Counted from the first letter of the stretch, positions 6,677 to 15,889 are shown. The stretch: 18,882 nucleotides of DNA from an uncultured Lachnospiraceae bacterium (GCA_910585855.1 CAJUGZ010000048.1:1-18882), one strand, 5' to 3'. Numbers and translations: made by a program. Notes: a model not told the origin generated them from the letters alone.

Positions 6677-8146
6677 ATGATACTTCAGTCTTTTCTTTTT
6701 CCAGATGAAGTTTGCGGGGAATCACAACTTTATTATCGGGTTCGGGGAACTTATAGAGAGGAAGATTTGGCTTGTAAAGGGAAGAACAGGGTTCGAATTG
6801 TACTTGCCCCGGGTTCGGTGTTTTCTTCTGATACTTATATGAATCTGATGGATGCAGACAGTTGGAGAAAGTATACAAAGGTGGAGCAGGCTTATCTTTG
6901 TGTTACTGTGGCAGGGAGTGGGAAATTGATTTTGATGGAGATGGGGGAGGAGGGAGAGGAGGATAGAAAGCGGAAGGAATGGTATTTTAGCGGAAAGGAA
7001 ATAAAAGCGTATTCTTGGGGAATTTTGGAGAAAGATTTTCGGGGGATGCTTTATTTTCGAGTGGAAGCGGAAACGGAAGTGGTTTTTTATGAAGCTTTTT
7101 ATTTTAGTGAGGACAGAGTGGAAAGGGATATAAAGATTTCGCTTGTTATCTGTACTTATAAACGGGAGGAGCAGTTAGCCAAAAATTTGGAACGATTGGG
7201 GGAGAGTGATTTTTTTCGGGAGGATTTTTGGCAGAATAAGAAGCTGTGTATTCGGGTTGTGGATAATTCGTCTGAACTGAAAATAAAGGAAGAATGGAAG
7301 CGAGAGAATTGGTATTTTTATTCGAATCGAAATACAGGGGGTGCAGGAGGATTTACAAGGGGGATTTTGGAAAGTCAAAGGGATCGGGATCGTTTTTTAT
7401 CTACGCATATTTTATTGATGGATGATGATATAGAGTTTCAGACAGAGGCGCTTTATCGGCTTTATGCACTGCTTTCTTTTGTTCGGGAAGAATATTTGGG
7501 AGAGGTGATTGCTGGGCGGATGTTTTGCTTGGATCAGAGGACGGTACAGTATACTGCATCGGATATTTGGAATGGGGGGATGATACAGCATGTAGGGGCT
7601 TGTCAGGATATGGGAAAGAGAGAGTTTCTCTATCGGATGAATCAGGAGAGAGGGGAGTATTCCGGCTGGTGGTTTGCTTGTTTTCCTATGGAATATACAG
7701 TAGAGAATCTGCCGATGCCGTTTTTTTTACATTGTGATGATGTTGAGTATGGGCTGCGGCATGGCGGGCGTCCGATTGTATTAAATGGGATTCAGGTGTG
7801 GCATGAAACCTATTATTATCGGCAGTCGGCAGTGATTCATTACTATGATGTGAGGAATACGGCTTTTACAAATGCAAAAATTCATTATCCTAGATTAAAG
7901 ATTCATTTGATAAAATGCTGGTTTCTTGGATTGCTGAGCAATATTAAGCATAGGCGCTGGAAGCAGGAATATATGAAGTTGTTAGCGATAAAGGACTATT
8001 GGAAAGGGGAAGAATGGCTTTATCGAATCGATCCGGAAGAGAATCATTGGCGGATTTGCAGAGAGGCAAAGAGAGAGATATCGTTTTTTCGGATTTTATT
8101 GGAAGAAGCTGGGGTTTGGATAAGAGTTTTGTGTAAGAAAATGTAG
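6677..8146 (+). CDS. GlfT2-like galactofuranosyltransferase (GT2 with N-terminal beta domain)
   Basis: Predicted to add galactofuranose from UDP-Galf to a lipid-linked glycan at the cytoplasmic face. The 489 residues follow GlfT2-type architecture: an N-terminal beta-rich domain (about 1-150), then a GT-A domain starting ISLVICTYKR (about 154), with NRNTGGAGGF, the DDD triad D249-D251, the acceptor-site pair W331-W332 in SGWWFACF, the base region D354-D355-V-E, and W375-H376-E377. In mycobacterial GlfT2 the equivalent DDD, WW, DD and H positions are catalytic and occur in the same order with similar spacing. A very strong site, AAGGAGGAA (6661-6669), fixes the start. First gene of module 2. 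It implies a UDP-galactopyranose mutase elsewhere in the genome. Another furanosyl donor cannot be excluded. Confidence 0.85.
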   Translation: MILQSFLFPDEVCGESQLYYRVRGTYREEDLACKGKNRVRIVLAPGSVFSSDTYMNLMDADSWRKYTKVEQAYLCVTVAGSGKLILMEMGEEGEEDRKRKEWYFSGKEIKAYSWGILEKDFRGMLYFRVEAETEVVFYEAFYFSEDRVERDIKISLVICTYKREEQLAKNLERLGESDFFREDFWQNKKLCIRVVDNSSELKIKEEWKRENWYFYSNRNTGGAGGFTRGILESQRDRDRFLSTHILLMDDDIEFQTEALYRLYALLSFVREEYLGEVIAGRMFCLDQRTVQYTASDIWNGGMIQHVGACQDMGKREFLYRMNQERGEYSGWWFACFPMEYTVENLPMPFFLHCDDVEYGLRHGGRPIVLNGIQVWHETYYYRQSAVIHYYDVRNTAFTNAKIHYPRLKIHLIKCWFLGLLSNIKHRRWKQEYMKLLAIKDYWKGEEWLYRIDPEENHWRICREAKREISFFRILLEEAGVWIRVLCKKM

Positions 8147-8159
8147 AGGATGAAACGAG

Positions 8160-9911
8160 ATGGAAAAAGATACGAAAATTAAATTATTGGTTTGTTATCA
8201 TAAGCCTTCTGAACTGCTGAAGGATGAAATTTTCACTCCTATCCATGTGGGAAGAGCATTGGCAAAAAAACGAATGGATACGAAAAGTGAATCTTATCAA
8301 TGGCTGATAGACAATTTAATTGGGGATGATACAGGAGAAAATATTTCGGAAAAGAACGGTTCTTATAATGAGATGACGGCGCTTTATTGGGCGTGGAAAA
8401 ATTATAAGGAATTGGGTGATCCAGATTATATTGGACTGATGCACTATCGGCGGCATTTTATCCTGCAGGAAGGGGAAATTGATGTCGTACATTTTGAGCA
8501 GATGGGGGATCATTATTTTGATCAGATTCATTATTCGCCGGAAAAGATGAAAAAGTTGGTAAAGGGATGTGATTTTGTTGCACATATCGGAAAAGTAAAG
8601 CATGTATACCGGCACTATTTAGAAAATCATCGAAAAGAGGATTTGGATCTGGCTTTTGATATTTTATATGAAAAATATCCAGAATATCGGGAGATTGCTC
8701 AGGAATATTTAAATGGAGATTATAGTAATTTCTGCAATATGTTTATCTTTCGAAAAGAAATTTTTTTTCAGTATTGTGAATGGATTTTTGATATTTTAGG
8801 GGAATTTGAACGGAGAGTGGATATAAGCGGAAAGCGTTTGTTTATTTCTGAACGGCTGTCGGGGGTGTTTATTGCAAAGCTGATGAAAGAAAAGGAATGG
8901 AAGTATAAAGTAGTTCCGATTTCCTTTGTAGCGGATCAGATAGAGATTCCGATTGTTGTTCCGTTAGATGAGCAAAGGGAGTTTGAATTAACAGTTTCTC
9001 TTACTTCTTTACTGGTAAATAAAAAGGAAACCAGTCAATATACTGTTTTTTTTCTGACGCCTTCTTTTACAGAAGAGGAAACAAAGGAAAGGTTAGCTGA
9101 ACTTGTGGAAGATTGTCCAAATTGCAGAGCAGAGTTTTTATCTACTGATATTACAAGAGAATATTATCCGCTGTTATTGTCGGAACTGCTGCCAAAGAAA
9201 AAGAAGTGTATCTATATGGAAGAAAATGTATTGATTTTAAAGGATTTAAGTGAGTTTTTTCGTACCTGCAGTGTAGATGACTTTGATGTAGTGGGAGCAC
9301 CGTTATATCAATATGATATTTTTCAGGAGCAGAAAACAATAAATACAGCATTTTTAGTAATAAATTGTGCCGCATTTCGTAAAAAGTCTGTTTTTCAGAG
9401 TGTGGTGGATCGTATTTTTTTGGAAGAAAAGGGAATGGATATTTATAATGAAGTGCTGTCAGCACAGATTGGCTATATTCCTTGGTATGATTTGACGGTG
9501 GAAAGTCAGGTTTTAAAACGGCTTTTTGGGGAGTCGAAAAGCAGGGCTTCCTATCAGGAGGAGGCATTGTGGAAATCGGCTTTGCTGTATGATACGGAAA
9601 ATCCTTGGGAAAATCTGCAGGGGGTATTTAGTATTTTTTGGTGGGATATTGCAGAAAAAGTAACAGTGGAGTATGGAAAACTGCAGATAAAAGAAAAAAA
9701 GATACAGGAACTTTTTATAAGTCAGCAGGAAGCAATCAATGAAGTAGTTTTGAAAAAAGAAGTTTTTGTCTGTCCAAAAAGGGAAGAGCCAAAGTCAGAG
9801 GACTGGAGAACGTATTCTTTTTTAGGAAAATTGAAGTTTTATTATATACATAATGGGTTAAAAAATACCATTCGATATGGAATACAGAAGTTAAGGGGGA
9901 AGGCAGAATGA
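8160..9911 (+). CDS. DUF4422 protein with degenerate GT8-like C-terminal domain
   Basis: A two-domain protein of 583 residues. Residues 8-250 match DUF4422, a presumed glycosyltransferase domain of capsule loci: IKLLVCYHKP, PIHVGRAL, the EKNGSYNEMTALYWAWKN stretch, and IGLMHYRRHF (about 91-100). Residues about 275-500 look like a GT8 fold: ELTVSLTSLL, ITREYYPLLLSELLP, IYMEENVLILKDLSEFF (351-366) and INTAFLVIN (394-402). In active GT8 enzymes the third block reads roughly LDxDxxxxxDL; here M353-E354-E355-N356 replaces the metal-binding DxD, so the tail may be inactive or structural. No signal peptide or membrane helix is seen. It starts 13 nt after the previous stop, and its own stop overlaps the next start (ATGA). 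Sugar and acceptor are unknown. Confidence 0.8.
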   Translation: MEKDTKIKLLVCYHKPSELLKDEIFTPIHVGRALAKKRMDTKSESYQWLIDNLIGDDTGENISEKNGSYNEMTALYWAWKNYKELGDPDYIGLMHYRRHFILQEGEIDVVHFEQMGDHYFDQIHYSPEKMKKLVKGCDFVAHIGKVKHVYRHYLENHRKEDLDLAFDILYEKYPEYREIAQEYLNGDYSNFCNMFIFRKEIFFQYCEWIFDILGEFERRVDISGKRLFISERLSGVFIAKLMKEKEWKYKVVPISFVADQIEIPIVVPLDEQREFELTVSLTSLLVNKKETSQYTVFFLTPSFTEEETKERLAELVEDCPNCRAEFLSTDITREYYPLLLSELLPKKKKCIYMEENVLILKDLSEFFRTCSVDDFDVVGAPLYQYDIFQEQKTINTAFLVINCAAFRKKSVFQSVVDRIFLEEKGMDIYNEVLSAQIGYIPWYDLTVESQVLKRLFGESKSRASYQEEALWKSALLYDTENPWENLQGVFSIFWWDIAEKVTVEYGKLQIKEKKIQELFISQQEAINEVVLKKEVFVCPKREEPKSEDWRTYSFLGKLKFYYIHNGLKNTIRYGIQKLRGKAE

Positions 9912-11836
9912 GTCAGCCGTTAGTATCCGTACTGATACCAGTTTATAATGTAGAAAATTATTTGCCGGTTTGTTTGGACAGTGTTTTGGCGCAGACATTG
10001 ACGGAGATGGAAATTATTTGTGTCAATGATGGTTCTACTGACAAGAGTTTAGAGATTTTAAGAGAATATCAAAAGAAAGATGCACGGATTCAAGTGATTG
10101 ATAAAGAGAACGGCGGTTTGCCGTCTGCAAGAAATGCCGCACTTGACAGAGCATCCGGGCAGTATGTCGGTTTTATTGATTCAGATGATTATATTGAAGC
10201 GGAGATGTTTCAAAAATTATATGAAACGGCAGAAAGCAGCGGATCGGAGATTGTTATTTGCGGTGCAGAGGTTTTTCCAGAAGAACCACATGCAGAAAAT
10301 TGGCTCTATGAAGCCCTTTCGCCTTCTTATCATTACTATGAAAAATTTGAACCGGAATTGTTGTTTGGAAAAAAAGGAACGACACCGTTTTTATGGAGAG
10401 TTTTTGTAAAAAGAGAACTGATCGAACGGGAGCATCTTCGATTGGATGAAACCATTCATTTAGGAGAGGATAAAGCGTTTCAGGCAAAATTATATCCAAA
10501 GGCAAAAGGAATTACCGTTATTCCAGATAAATTATATCATTATTGCTGGCATCGCAGCGGATCGATGATGGCAGATTTGTTGTATGTTTCTTCTAAAAAA
10601 GCAATCGCACATATACATTTGACAGCACATATAGCAGAATTGATGCAGGAAGAAACGGAGGAAACAAGACTTTCTTTTTTAAAATGGAGTATTCCGTTTC
10701 TTTATGCAGATTATATTTATCTGCCGTTGGAAGAAAAAATTGCTTATGCAGAAACGTTGCTGCATGCTTGGATTCGATGCGGATATTATAGCTGCTGCAA
10801 AAAGATAGAGGGATGGATAAGAGAACAGTTTTCCTATATCACAAAGATGCAGAAAGAACAGGCAGAAGAGGTGAAAGTATCATTGATTTTACCGGTGGAT
10901 GGACGGGCAGAGCATATGGCAGAATGTTTAGATGGAATTGGTCGGCAAAGCTTAAAAGAAATGGAAATTATTCTTGTAAATTGCGGTGCTTCCAATCAGG
11001 TATACTCTGTTTTACATAAAAAATTATTTTCGGATAAAAGGATTCGCTTATATAATATGCCGCCAAAAGCCTATGCAAAGGTACTTCAGATTGGGGAGCG
11101 GCTGGCAGTAGGAGAGTATTTGCTGTTTGCGGACTGCAACGGATGGTATGCCTCCGAACGGATTATAGAACAGTGGTATCAGTATAGCAGAAAAAAGAAA
11201 GCCGATCTCTGTGCAAGCGCTTCTCTATGGCAGGAAAGCCGATTGATATTTGCCGAGCAGAAAAAAGAAGTGACCGATTATCTGGTAAGTGAAACAGAAT
11301 ATTATCATGCTGATTTTCGAAATGTAATGTATCGTAAGGAGTTTCTTGCTGAGAAAGAGATTTTATTTCGGGAGTGTGCAGCATTTACAGGAGAGCTGTT
11401 TTTGCTGGAGTGTCTGATGGCAGCGGAGAAAAAAGAATATTATCCTGCTTATAATTATATTCAGTGCAGACGGACAGAGAAGATGGACGTTTCAGAAGAA
11501 AAAGGGAAAAAATTGCTTCAGGGAATGTATGAAGTGATGCAAAAGACAATAGAAACAGAAAATCCATATGCACATGCAAAGATTTTAGATATGCTTTGCA
11601 GTAATTATTTAAAAAATGTACTGCTTTCTTGTATGCATGTTCGGACAGGAGAGAGCGAGGAACAGCTTGAAATTCTTTTGAAACTTTATGGGCTGTATCG
11701 GCTTGTAAATCTTGGACTTTTAAAAAAGGGAGGATATCGTACCAATAAGATATTTTATACAAATATCTTGTATGAAGTATTGAAAGAGCGGCAGAAGGAA
11801 TTGGCGGATTTATCTTTGGAGGTTTTGAGGAGATAA
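9908..11836 (+). CDS. Tandem GT2 protein: active N-terminal, degenerate C-terminal domain
   Basis: A 642-residue protein with two GT2 halves. The first is canonical: VSVLIPVYNVENYLP, VNDGSTD (39-45), NGGLPSARN (68-76), IDSDDY (90-95, DxD), and LGEDKAF as the acidic base region near 186. The second starts VSLILPVDGRAEHM (about 323) and keeps the family outline but has VNCGA where VNDGS is expected (near 357) and FADCNGW where a DSDD motif is expected (near 407). Only the first half is therefore likely to catalyse transfer; the second may bind acceptor or partner. The last 150 residues are helical. The start overlaps the previous stop by 4 nt, so the two are translationally coupled. Probably adds a hexose to the module 2 glycan. 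Confidence 0.88.
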   Translation: MSQPLVSVLIPVYNVENYLPVCLDSVLAQTLTEMEIICVNDGSTDKSLEILREYQKKDARIQVIDKENGGLPSARNAALDRASGQYVGFIDSDDYIEAEMFQKLYETAESSGSEIVICGAEVFPEEPHAENWLYEALSPSYHYYEKFEPELLFGKKGTTPFLWRVFVKRELIEREHLRLDETIHLGEDKAFQAKLYPKAKGITVIPDKLYHYCWHRSGSMMADLLYVSSKKAIAHIHLTAHIAELMQEETEETRLSFLKWSIPFLYADYIYLPLEEKIAYAETLLHAWIRCGYYSCCKKIEGWIREQFSYITKMQKEQAEEVKVSLILPVDGRAEHMAECLDGIGRQSLKEMEIILVNCGASNQVYSVLHKKLFSDKRIRLYNMPPKAYAKVLQIGERLAVGEYLLFADCNGWYASERIIEQWYQYSRKKKADLCASASLWQESRLIFAEQKKEVTDYLVSETEYYHADFRNVMYRKEFLAEKEILFRECAAFTGELFLLECLMAAEKKEYYPAYNYIQCRRTEKMDVSEEKGKKLLQGMYEVMQKTIETENPYAHAKILDMLCSNYLKNVLLSCMHVRTGESEEQLEILLKLYGLYRLVNLGLLKKGGYRTNKIFYTNILYEVLKERQKELADLSLEVLRR

Positions 11837-11858
11837 CGGAAAATAGAAGGAGAAAAGA

Positions 11859-12772
11859 ATGTTGGATTTTACTTGCTATGGGGGTTGTGTAACAAGAGAT
11901 ATCTTTAATATAAAAAAGATTCAAAAGGATTGTTTATGTAAATTGACGATTGGACAGAATCCTATTTCAACTATGTTTCGCTCGGGGGGGTAATTGCACG
12001 AGAGGCATTTTTAGATAGACATGCGTTTAATAATCGTATGCTTTATTATGATGCAAATAAATTGGCATTAAAAGAGATACAAAATAATGTGACAGATTAT
12101 ATTATAATTGATTTAATCTGTGAAAGAATAAAAATTTTTGTATTTTCTTTTGATGAAAAAGAAATTTGGATGTGCAAAAATATGCCTTTAATTGATACAT
12201 GGAAACAATGGATGAATCATTCTGAATACAATATAAAAAAGATAAGAGATATTGATACGATTCAATTAGCACAGGATTATGAAGAAGATATTTGTAAGTT
12301 TGTAAAAGAATTGTTAAAAATATATCCACATGCAAGAATTATTTATAATTCTGTTCGTATGGCAGATTATTATTTGGATAAAAATAGAAAAGTGAAAAAA
12401 TTTAATGAAGATGGATACCAGACAGTGATTCCTTATAATAATCCTGTTTATGGAAATTTAATGATAAAAAGGGCAGAGAGGTGTATTCTTCAGGAGTTGT
12501 GTGAAAATTTGAATTATTATGAGGAGAAAGGAATTCATATTATTCCATTTCCAAGATATACGTTAGCTTCCGAAACACATCATTTTGGATTACATCCCTT
12601 ACATTTTTATGAATCTTATTATTGGTATGCAGCACAGGCATTGCAAATTATATTAGAATCAAAGGATAAGTTAGAAGAGATAAAATTACTTCAAATTTTA
12701 AGAAACTATCAGGAAGAATGTAATAAGCATTTGCTTGAAGAACGGTTAGAAAAAGAAGCTGGAGGAATTTAG
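11859..12772 (+). CDS. DUF6270/SGNH-like protein, out of frame at a G7 tract
   Basis: Start ATG 11859 has AAGGAGA at 11847-11853. The first frame encodes MLDFTCYGGCVTRDIF and runs 44 codons to a TAA at 11991, directly after seven Gs (11984-11990). Adding one G (or a -1 slip) joins it to the downstream frame, giving VIAREAFLDRHAF, then the DYIIIDLICERI region, and HHFGLHPLHFYESYY near the end, about 305 residues in all. GxCVTRD at the start, an IIDLI.ER block and a late H.G.HPLHY-like motif are the pattern of DUF6270, an SGNH-hydrolase-like family in capsule loci (possible O-acyl transfer or removal). The usual Ser of GSCVTRD is Gly here. The downstream frame alone has no good start before Met 12038. 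As written the gene is off; phase variation, programmed slippage and sequencing error all fit. Confidence 0.7.
11984..11990 (+). repeat. G7 homopolymer, gene out of frame
   Basis: Seven consecutive Gs at codons 43-44 of the DUF6270-like gene, followed at once by an in-frame TAA. Eight Gs (or five) would restore the full frame. Such a run is unusual in this AT-rich DNA, and an identical-length run occurs in frame at 15164-15170 in the same operon. Confidence 0.85.
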
Positions 12773-12773
12773 A

Positions 12774-15047
12774 GTGGTAACAAGAAATGAAAGATTGGGA
12801 ATAAAATTAGAGAAATGCACAGGATGTGCAGCTTGTATGAATGGCTGCCCTGTAGCTGCAATTCAAATGAAAGAAAATCAAGAAGGATTTCTTATGCCGT
12901 ATATTGATCAGGAAAAGTGTATTGATTGTTCTGTATGCGATAAAATATGTCCGATTATTACACCAAAAGTAAACGAAAATCAATTACTTCAAATTTATGC
13001 AGCTTGTGCAAAGGATGAAATTAGAATGAATAGTTCCTCTGGAGGAATTTTTACAATATTATCTAATGCAATTTTAGAGGATGGAGGAGTAGTTTGCGGA
13101 GCAAGTTATGCAAAAGACTTTTTGGGTGTAGAACATATTTTAATAGAAAAACCAGAGGAAGTAATTTCTCTTCAAGGTTCAAAATATGTTCAAAGTTCGA
13201 TCAATCGAAGTTATCAAAAGGTCAAAAAAATTTTAGAAGAAAACAGGAAAGTGCTATTCTCAGGAACACCTTGTCAGGTCGCTGGTTTAAAACACTATTT
13301 GGGGAAGGAATATCATAATTTATTTACTGTAGATTTAATCTGTCATGGTGTTCCTTCCCCAAAGGCTTATAGAAGGTTTATAAAGTATTCTTTAGAAACA
13401 GCAGGAAATTTAGATAGTAAAATAGCAGAAGTTAATTTTCGAAAAAAGAGTGAATGGGGATGGAATCATTCTATTTATATACGTTTAGAAAATGGATTTG
13501 TTTATAGTAAATCTCGTTCACAAACGTGTTGGTATAATAGTTTTTTAAATATTTTAAATTGCAGAAAAAGCTGCGGAGATTGTTATTTTAATAAAATACC
13601 CCGTATAGGAGAAATTACATTAGGAGATTTTTGGGGATTGCCAGAAGAAGAGAATGACGGAAAAGGGACAAGTATAGCAGTAATAAATAATGAAAAAGGA
13701 AAAGAATTATTTAATTCTATTTTCAATCAATTAAATAGTGTAAAAGAAATTGATTTAGAAACCGCACAAGTGAAAAATGGAAATTTGGTTGGAAGTTCTA
13801 GAAGCCATAAGTATCGGAAACGTTTTTTTGATTTATTGGATAAATATTCTGATTATGAGAAAGTAACAGAGTATGCTTTAAAGCGAAAATTTGATATTGG
13901 TTTTGTAGGATGGTGGTATGGAAAAAATTATGGAAGTGTTTTGACGAATTATGCGTTGAGTAAATATTTGGAATCATTGGGCTATTCTGTGCTAATGCTT
14001 GAATGGCCAGAAAAAAAGAAACCGGTTGAACCGGTAGAAGATAGTTTTTCAAGAAGGTTTGCTAAAAAACATTATGAGATTAGTATAAGAAGAACATATG
14101 ACGAATTATATGATTTGAATTGGTTTTGTGATATTTTTGTAGTGGGTTCTGATCAACTTTGGAATTATTGGAGTACGAAAGAAAATGGAAGTTTTTTCTT
14201 TTTAAATTTTGTGGATGATTCAAAAAAGAAGATAGCTTATGCTACTTCATTTGGACATCCGCAGTATGGTGCGCCATGGCATATATTAAAGAAAAATGCT
14301 TTTCATCTTAATCGATTTGATTTTATTTCTGTAAGAGAACAGGATGGAATAGAGATTTGCCGGGATAGTTTTGGAGTAGATGCAGTTTGTACGATTGACC
14401 CGGTTTTTTTATGTAAAGAAAGTATATATAGAAAACTAGTAGAAGAAGCAAAAGCAGAAGAAAAAGAAAAGTTTATTTTTGCATATATTTTATCGCCTAC
14501 ACTAGAAAAAAGAGAGATGATTGAAAAAATATCAGAGGAGCAAAAGTTAAAAGTTATTTTGGTTTTAGATGCACAGGATAATCATGAAAAGAATAAAGAA
14601 ATAATCAATATGCCAGAAGCACTTCGTGAAAATTTAGAATTAGAAGATTGGCTTTATTATGTTTTAAATTCGCAATTAGTATTAACAGATTCCTATCATG
14701 GAGTATGTTTTTCTATTATATTTCGAAAAAATTTTATTTGTATTGCTAATATTGTGCGAGGATTGTCAAGATTTCAGACATTATTGGGATTAACTGGATT
14801 GGAAGAAAATATGTTTTTTAACCCTATTGATGTATTGGAAAGTAAAAAGTATAAAGAAAAGATTGATTATGATATGGTGTGGAATAAGTTAGAAATCAAG
14901 ATTATTCAATCAAAGTCTTGGCTTATAAATGCATTAAAGGCATCAAAAGCATGTAGAGCATCTGGATATGATTTACTTATAGAGAAAATAAATGAATTAG
15001 AAAAGCAGATAGAGGAATTAAATAGAAGATTAGAGGATAAATCATGA
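12774..15047 (+). CDS. Ferredoxin/FrhB-like + polysaccharide pyruvyl transferase fusion
   Basis: A 757-residue multidomain protein. Residues 11-60 hold two 4Fe-4S clusters (C15, C18, C21, C25 and C49, C52, C55, C59, each CxxCxxCxxxC). Residues about 65-330 are a coenzyme F420 hydrogenase/dehydrogenase beta-subunit-like region: SSGGIFTIL, LFSGTPCQVAGLK, LICHGVPSPKAYRRF, CRKSCGDCYF and ITLGDFWG. Residues 373-700 form a polysaccharide pyruvyl transferase domain: GWWYGKNYGSVLTNYALSKYL, FVVGSDQLWN, TIDPVFL and LTDSYHGVCFS. A short coiled coil (NELEKQIEELNRRLE) ends it. It probably places a pyruvyl ketal on the glycan or carries out a related modification, with an electron-transfer step of unknown purpose. 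The GTG start has GGAGG at 12761-12765 and lies 1 nt after the previous stop. The fusion is known in glycan clusters, but its reaction is not well defined. Confidence 0.88.
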   Translation: MVTRNERLGIKLEKCTGCAACMNGCPVAAIQMKENQEGFLMPYIDQEKCIDCSVCDKICPIITPKVNENQLLQIYAACAKDEIRMNSSSGGIFTILSNAILEDGGVVCGASYAKDFLGVEHILIEKPEEVISLQGSKYVQSSINRSYQKVKKILEENRKVLFSGTPCQVAGLKHYLGKEYHNLFTVDLICHGVPSPKAYRRFIKYSLETAGNLDSKIAEVNFRKKSEWGWNHSIYIRLENGFVYSKSRSQTCWYNSFLNILNCRKSCGDCYFNKIPRIGEITLGDFWGLPEEENDGKGTSIAVINNEKGKELFNSIFNQLNSVKEIDLETAQVKNGNLVGSSRSHKYRKRFFDLLDKYSDYEKVTEYALKRKFDIGFVGWWYGKNYGSVLTNYALSKYLESLGYSVLMLEWPEKKKPVEPVEDSFSRRFAKKHYEISIRRTYDELYDLNWFCDIFVVGSDQLWNYWSTKENGSFFFLNFVDDSKKKIAYATSFGHPQYGAPWHILKKNAFHLNRFDFISVREQDGIEICRDSFGVDAVCTIDPVFLCKESIYRKLVEEAKAEEKEKFIFAYILSPTLEKREMIEKISEEQKLKVILVLDAQDNHEKNKEIINMPEALRENLELEDWLYYVLNSQLVLTDSYHGVCFSIIFRKNFICIANIVRGLSRFQTLLGLTGLEENMFFNPIDVLESKKYKEKIDYDMVWNKLEIKIIQSKSWLINALKASKACRASGYDLLIEKINELEKQIEELNRRLEDKS

Positions 15048-15889
15048 AATCGTATTTAAGGTTAATGAGAATCAGACATTGGGTAAAAAATGTATTAGTA
15101 TTTGTTCCACTGTTATTTAGTGGATTACTTTTTGATTTTCAAAAAAGTTTTAGAACCTTTTTTGGGGGGGTATCATTTTGCTTTATATCATCAGCAGTAT
15201 ATATTTTAAATGATATAAAGGATTTTGAAAAGGATAGAGTACATCCAAGAAAATGTAACAGACCGATTGCCAGTGGAGAGATAAGTAAAAGAAAAGCAAT
15301 TATTTTAACATTATTTTGTATTGCAGCAGCAATCATTTTTCAGATTTTTAGCGGAAATATACAGGCGGGAATATATTTGCTTCTTTATTTTATTTTAAAT
15401 GTATTTTATAGTTTTGGATTAAAGGACAGACCTATGATAGATATTATTATTTTGGTATCAGGTTTTTTGATTAGAATATTGTATGGAGCGGATATGGCAG
15501 ATATTTCAATTTCAGCTTGGTTATATTTAACTGTTATTTCAGGTTCTTTTTATATGGGTTTAGGGAAACGAAGAAATGAATATGAAACTACGGAATATGA
15601 AAAATCTAGACATGTACTGCAGTATTATAATTATAAATTTCTTGATAAAAATATGTATATGTGTCTTGGATTGGCTAATGCTTTTTATTCGCTTTGGGCG
15701 ATGGACAGCGGAAATCGATATATACTTTGGACAGTACCAGTAGTACTATTAATTTCTATGAAGTATAGTCTTGTAGTGGAAGGGGATTCAGACGGAGATC
15801 CGGTGGAAGTAATTCTTCATGATAAGTTAATTCTTTTTTTAGTATGTACATATGCAGTGTTTATTCTTTTTGCATTGTATTATAAATAG
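15044..15889 (+). CDS. UbiA-family polyprenyl-phosphate phosphoribosyltransferase homologue
   Basis: An integral membrane prenyl-acceptor transferase of 281 residues. The first Asp-rich motif N56-D57-I-K-D60-F-E-K-D64 runs into H67-P-R-K70-C-N-R73-P-I-A-S-G, and the second is YSFGLKDRPMIDIIILVSGFLIR (D128, D133). NDxxDxxxDxxHPxKxxRPIA is the specific signature of decaprenyl-phosphate phosphoribosyltransferases (Rv3806c type), not of quinone UbiA enzymes. The expected reaction moves phosphoribose from PRPP to a polyprenyl phosphate, giving a lipid-linked pentose precursor. About eight to nine helices are visible. The start overlaps the previous stop (ATGA). A G7 tract at codons 41-43 is in frame here; gain or loss of one G would truncate the protein near residue 60. 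No partner phosphatase or epimerase is in the window. Confidence 0.85.
   Translation: MKSYLRLMRIRHWVKNVLVFVPLLFSGLLFDFQKSFRTFFGGVSFCFISSAVYILNDIKDFEKDRVHPRKCNRPIASGEISKRKAIILTLFCIAAAIIFQIFSGNIQAGIYLLLYFILNVFYSFGLKDRPMIDIIILVSGFLIRILYGADMADISISAWLYLTVISGSFYMGLGKRRNEYETTEYEKSRHVLQYYNYKFLDKNMYMCLGLANAFYSLWAMDSGNRYILWTVPVVLLISMKYSLVVEGDSDGDPVEVILHDKLILFLVCTYAVFILFALYYK
15164..15170 (+). repeat. G7 homopolymer, gene in frame
   Basis: Seven Gs encode Gly41-Gly42 and the first base of Val43 of the UbiA-type gene. With six or eight Gs the frame hits a stop within about 20 codons. Same length as the out-of-frame run at 11984-11990. Confidence 0.85.

Noticed and set aside
7573..7578. G6 run in the GlfT2-like gene as a third switch
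   Set aside because: It is shorter, in frame, encodes ordinary Gly-Gly, and lies in a region with many G-rich codons.
12038..12772. Treating ATG 12038 as the real start of the DUF6270-like gene
   Set aside because: There is no ribosome site before it, and family-like sequence continues upstream through the G7 tract to the well-placed ATG at 11859.
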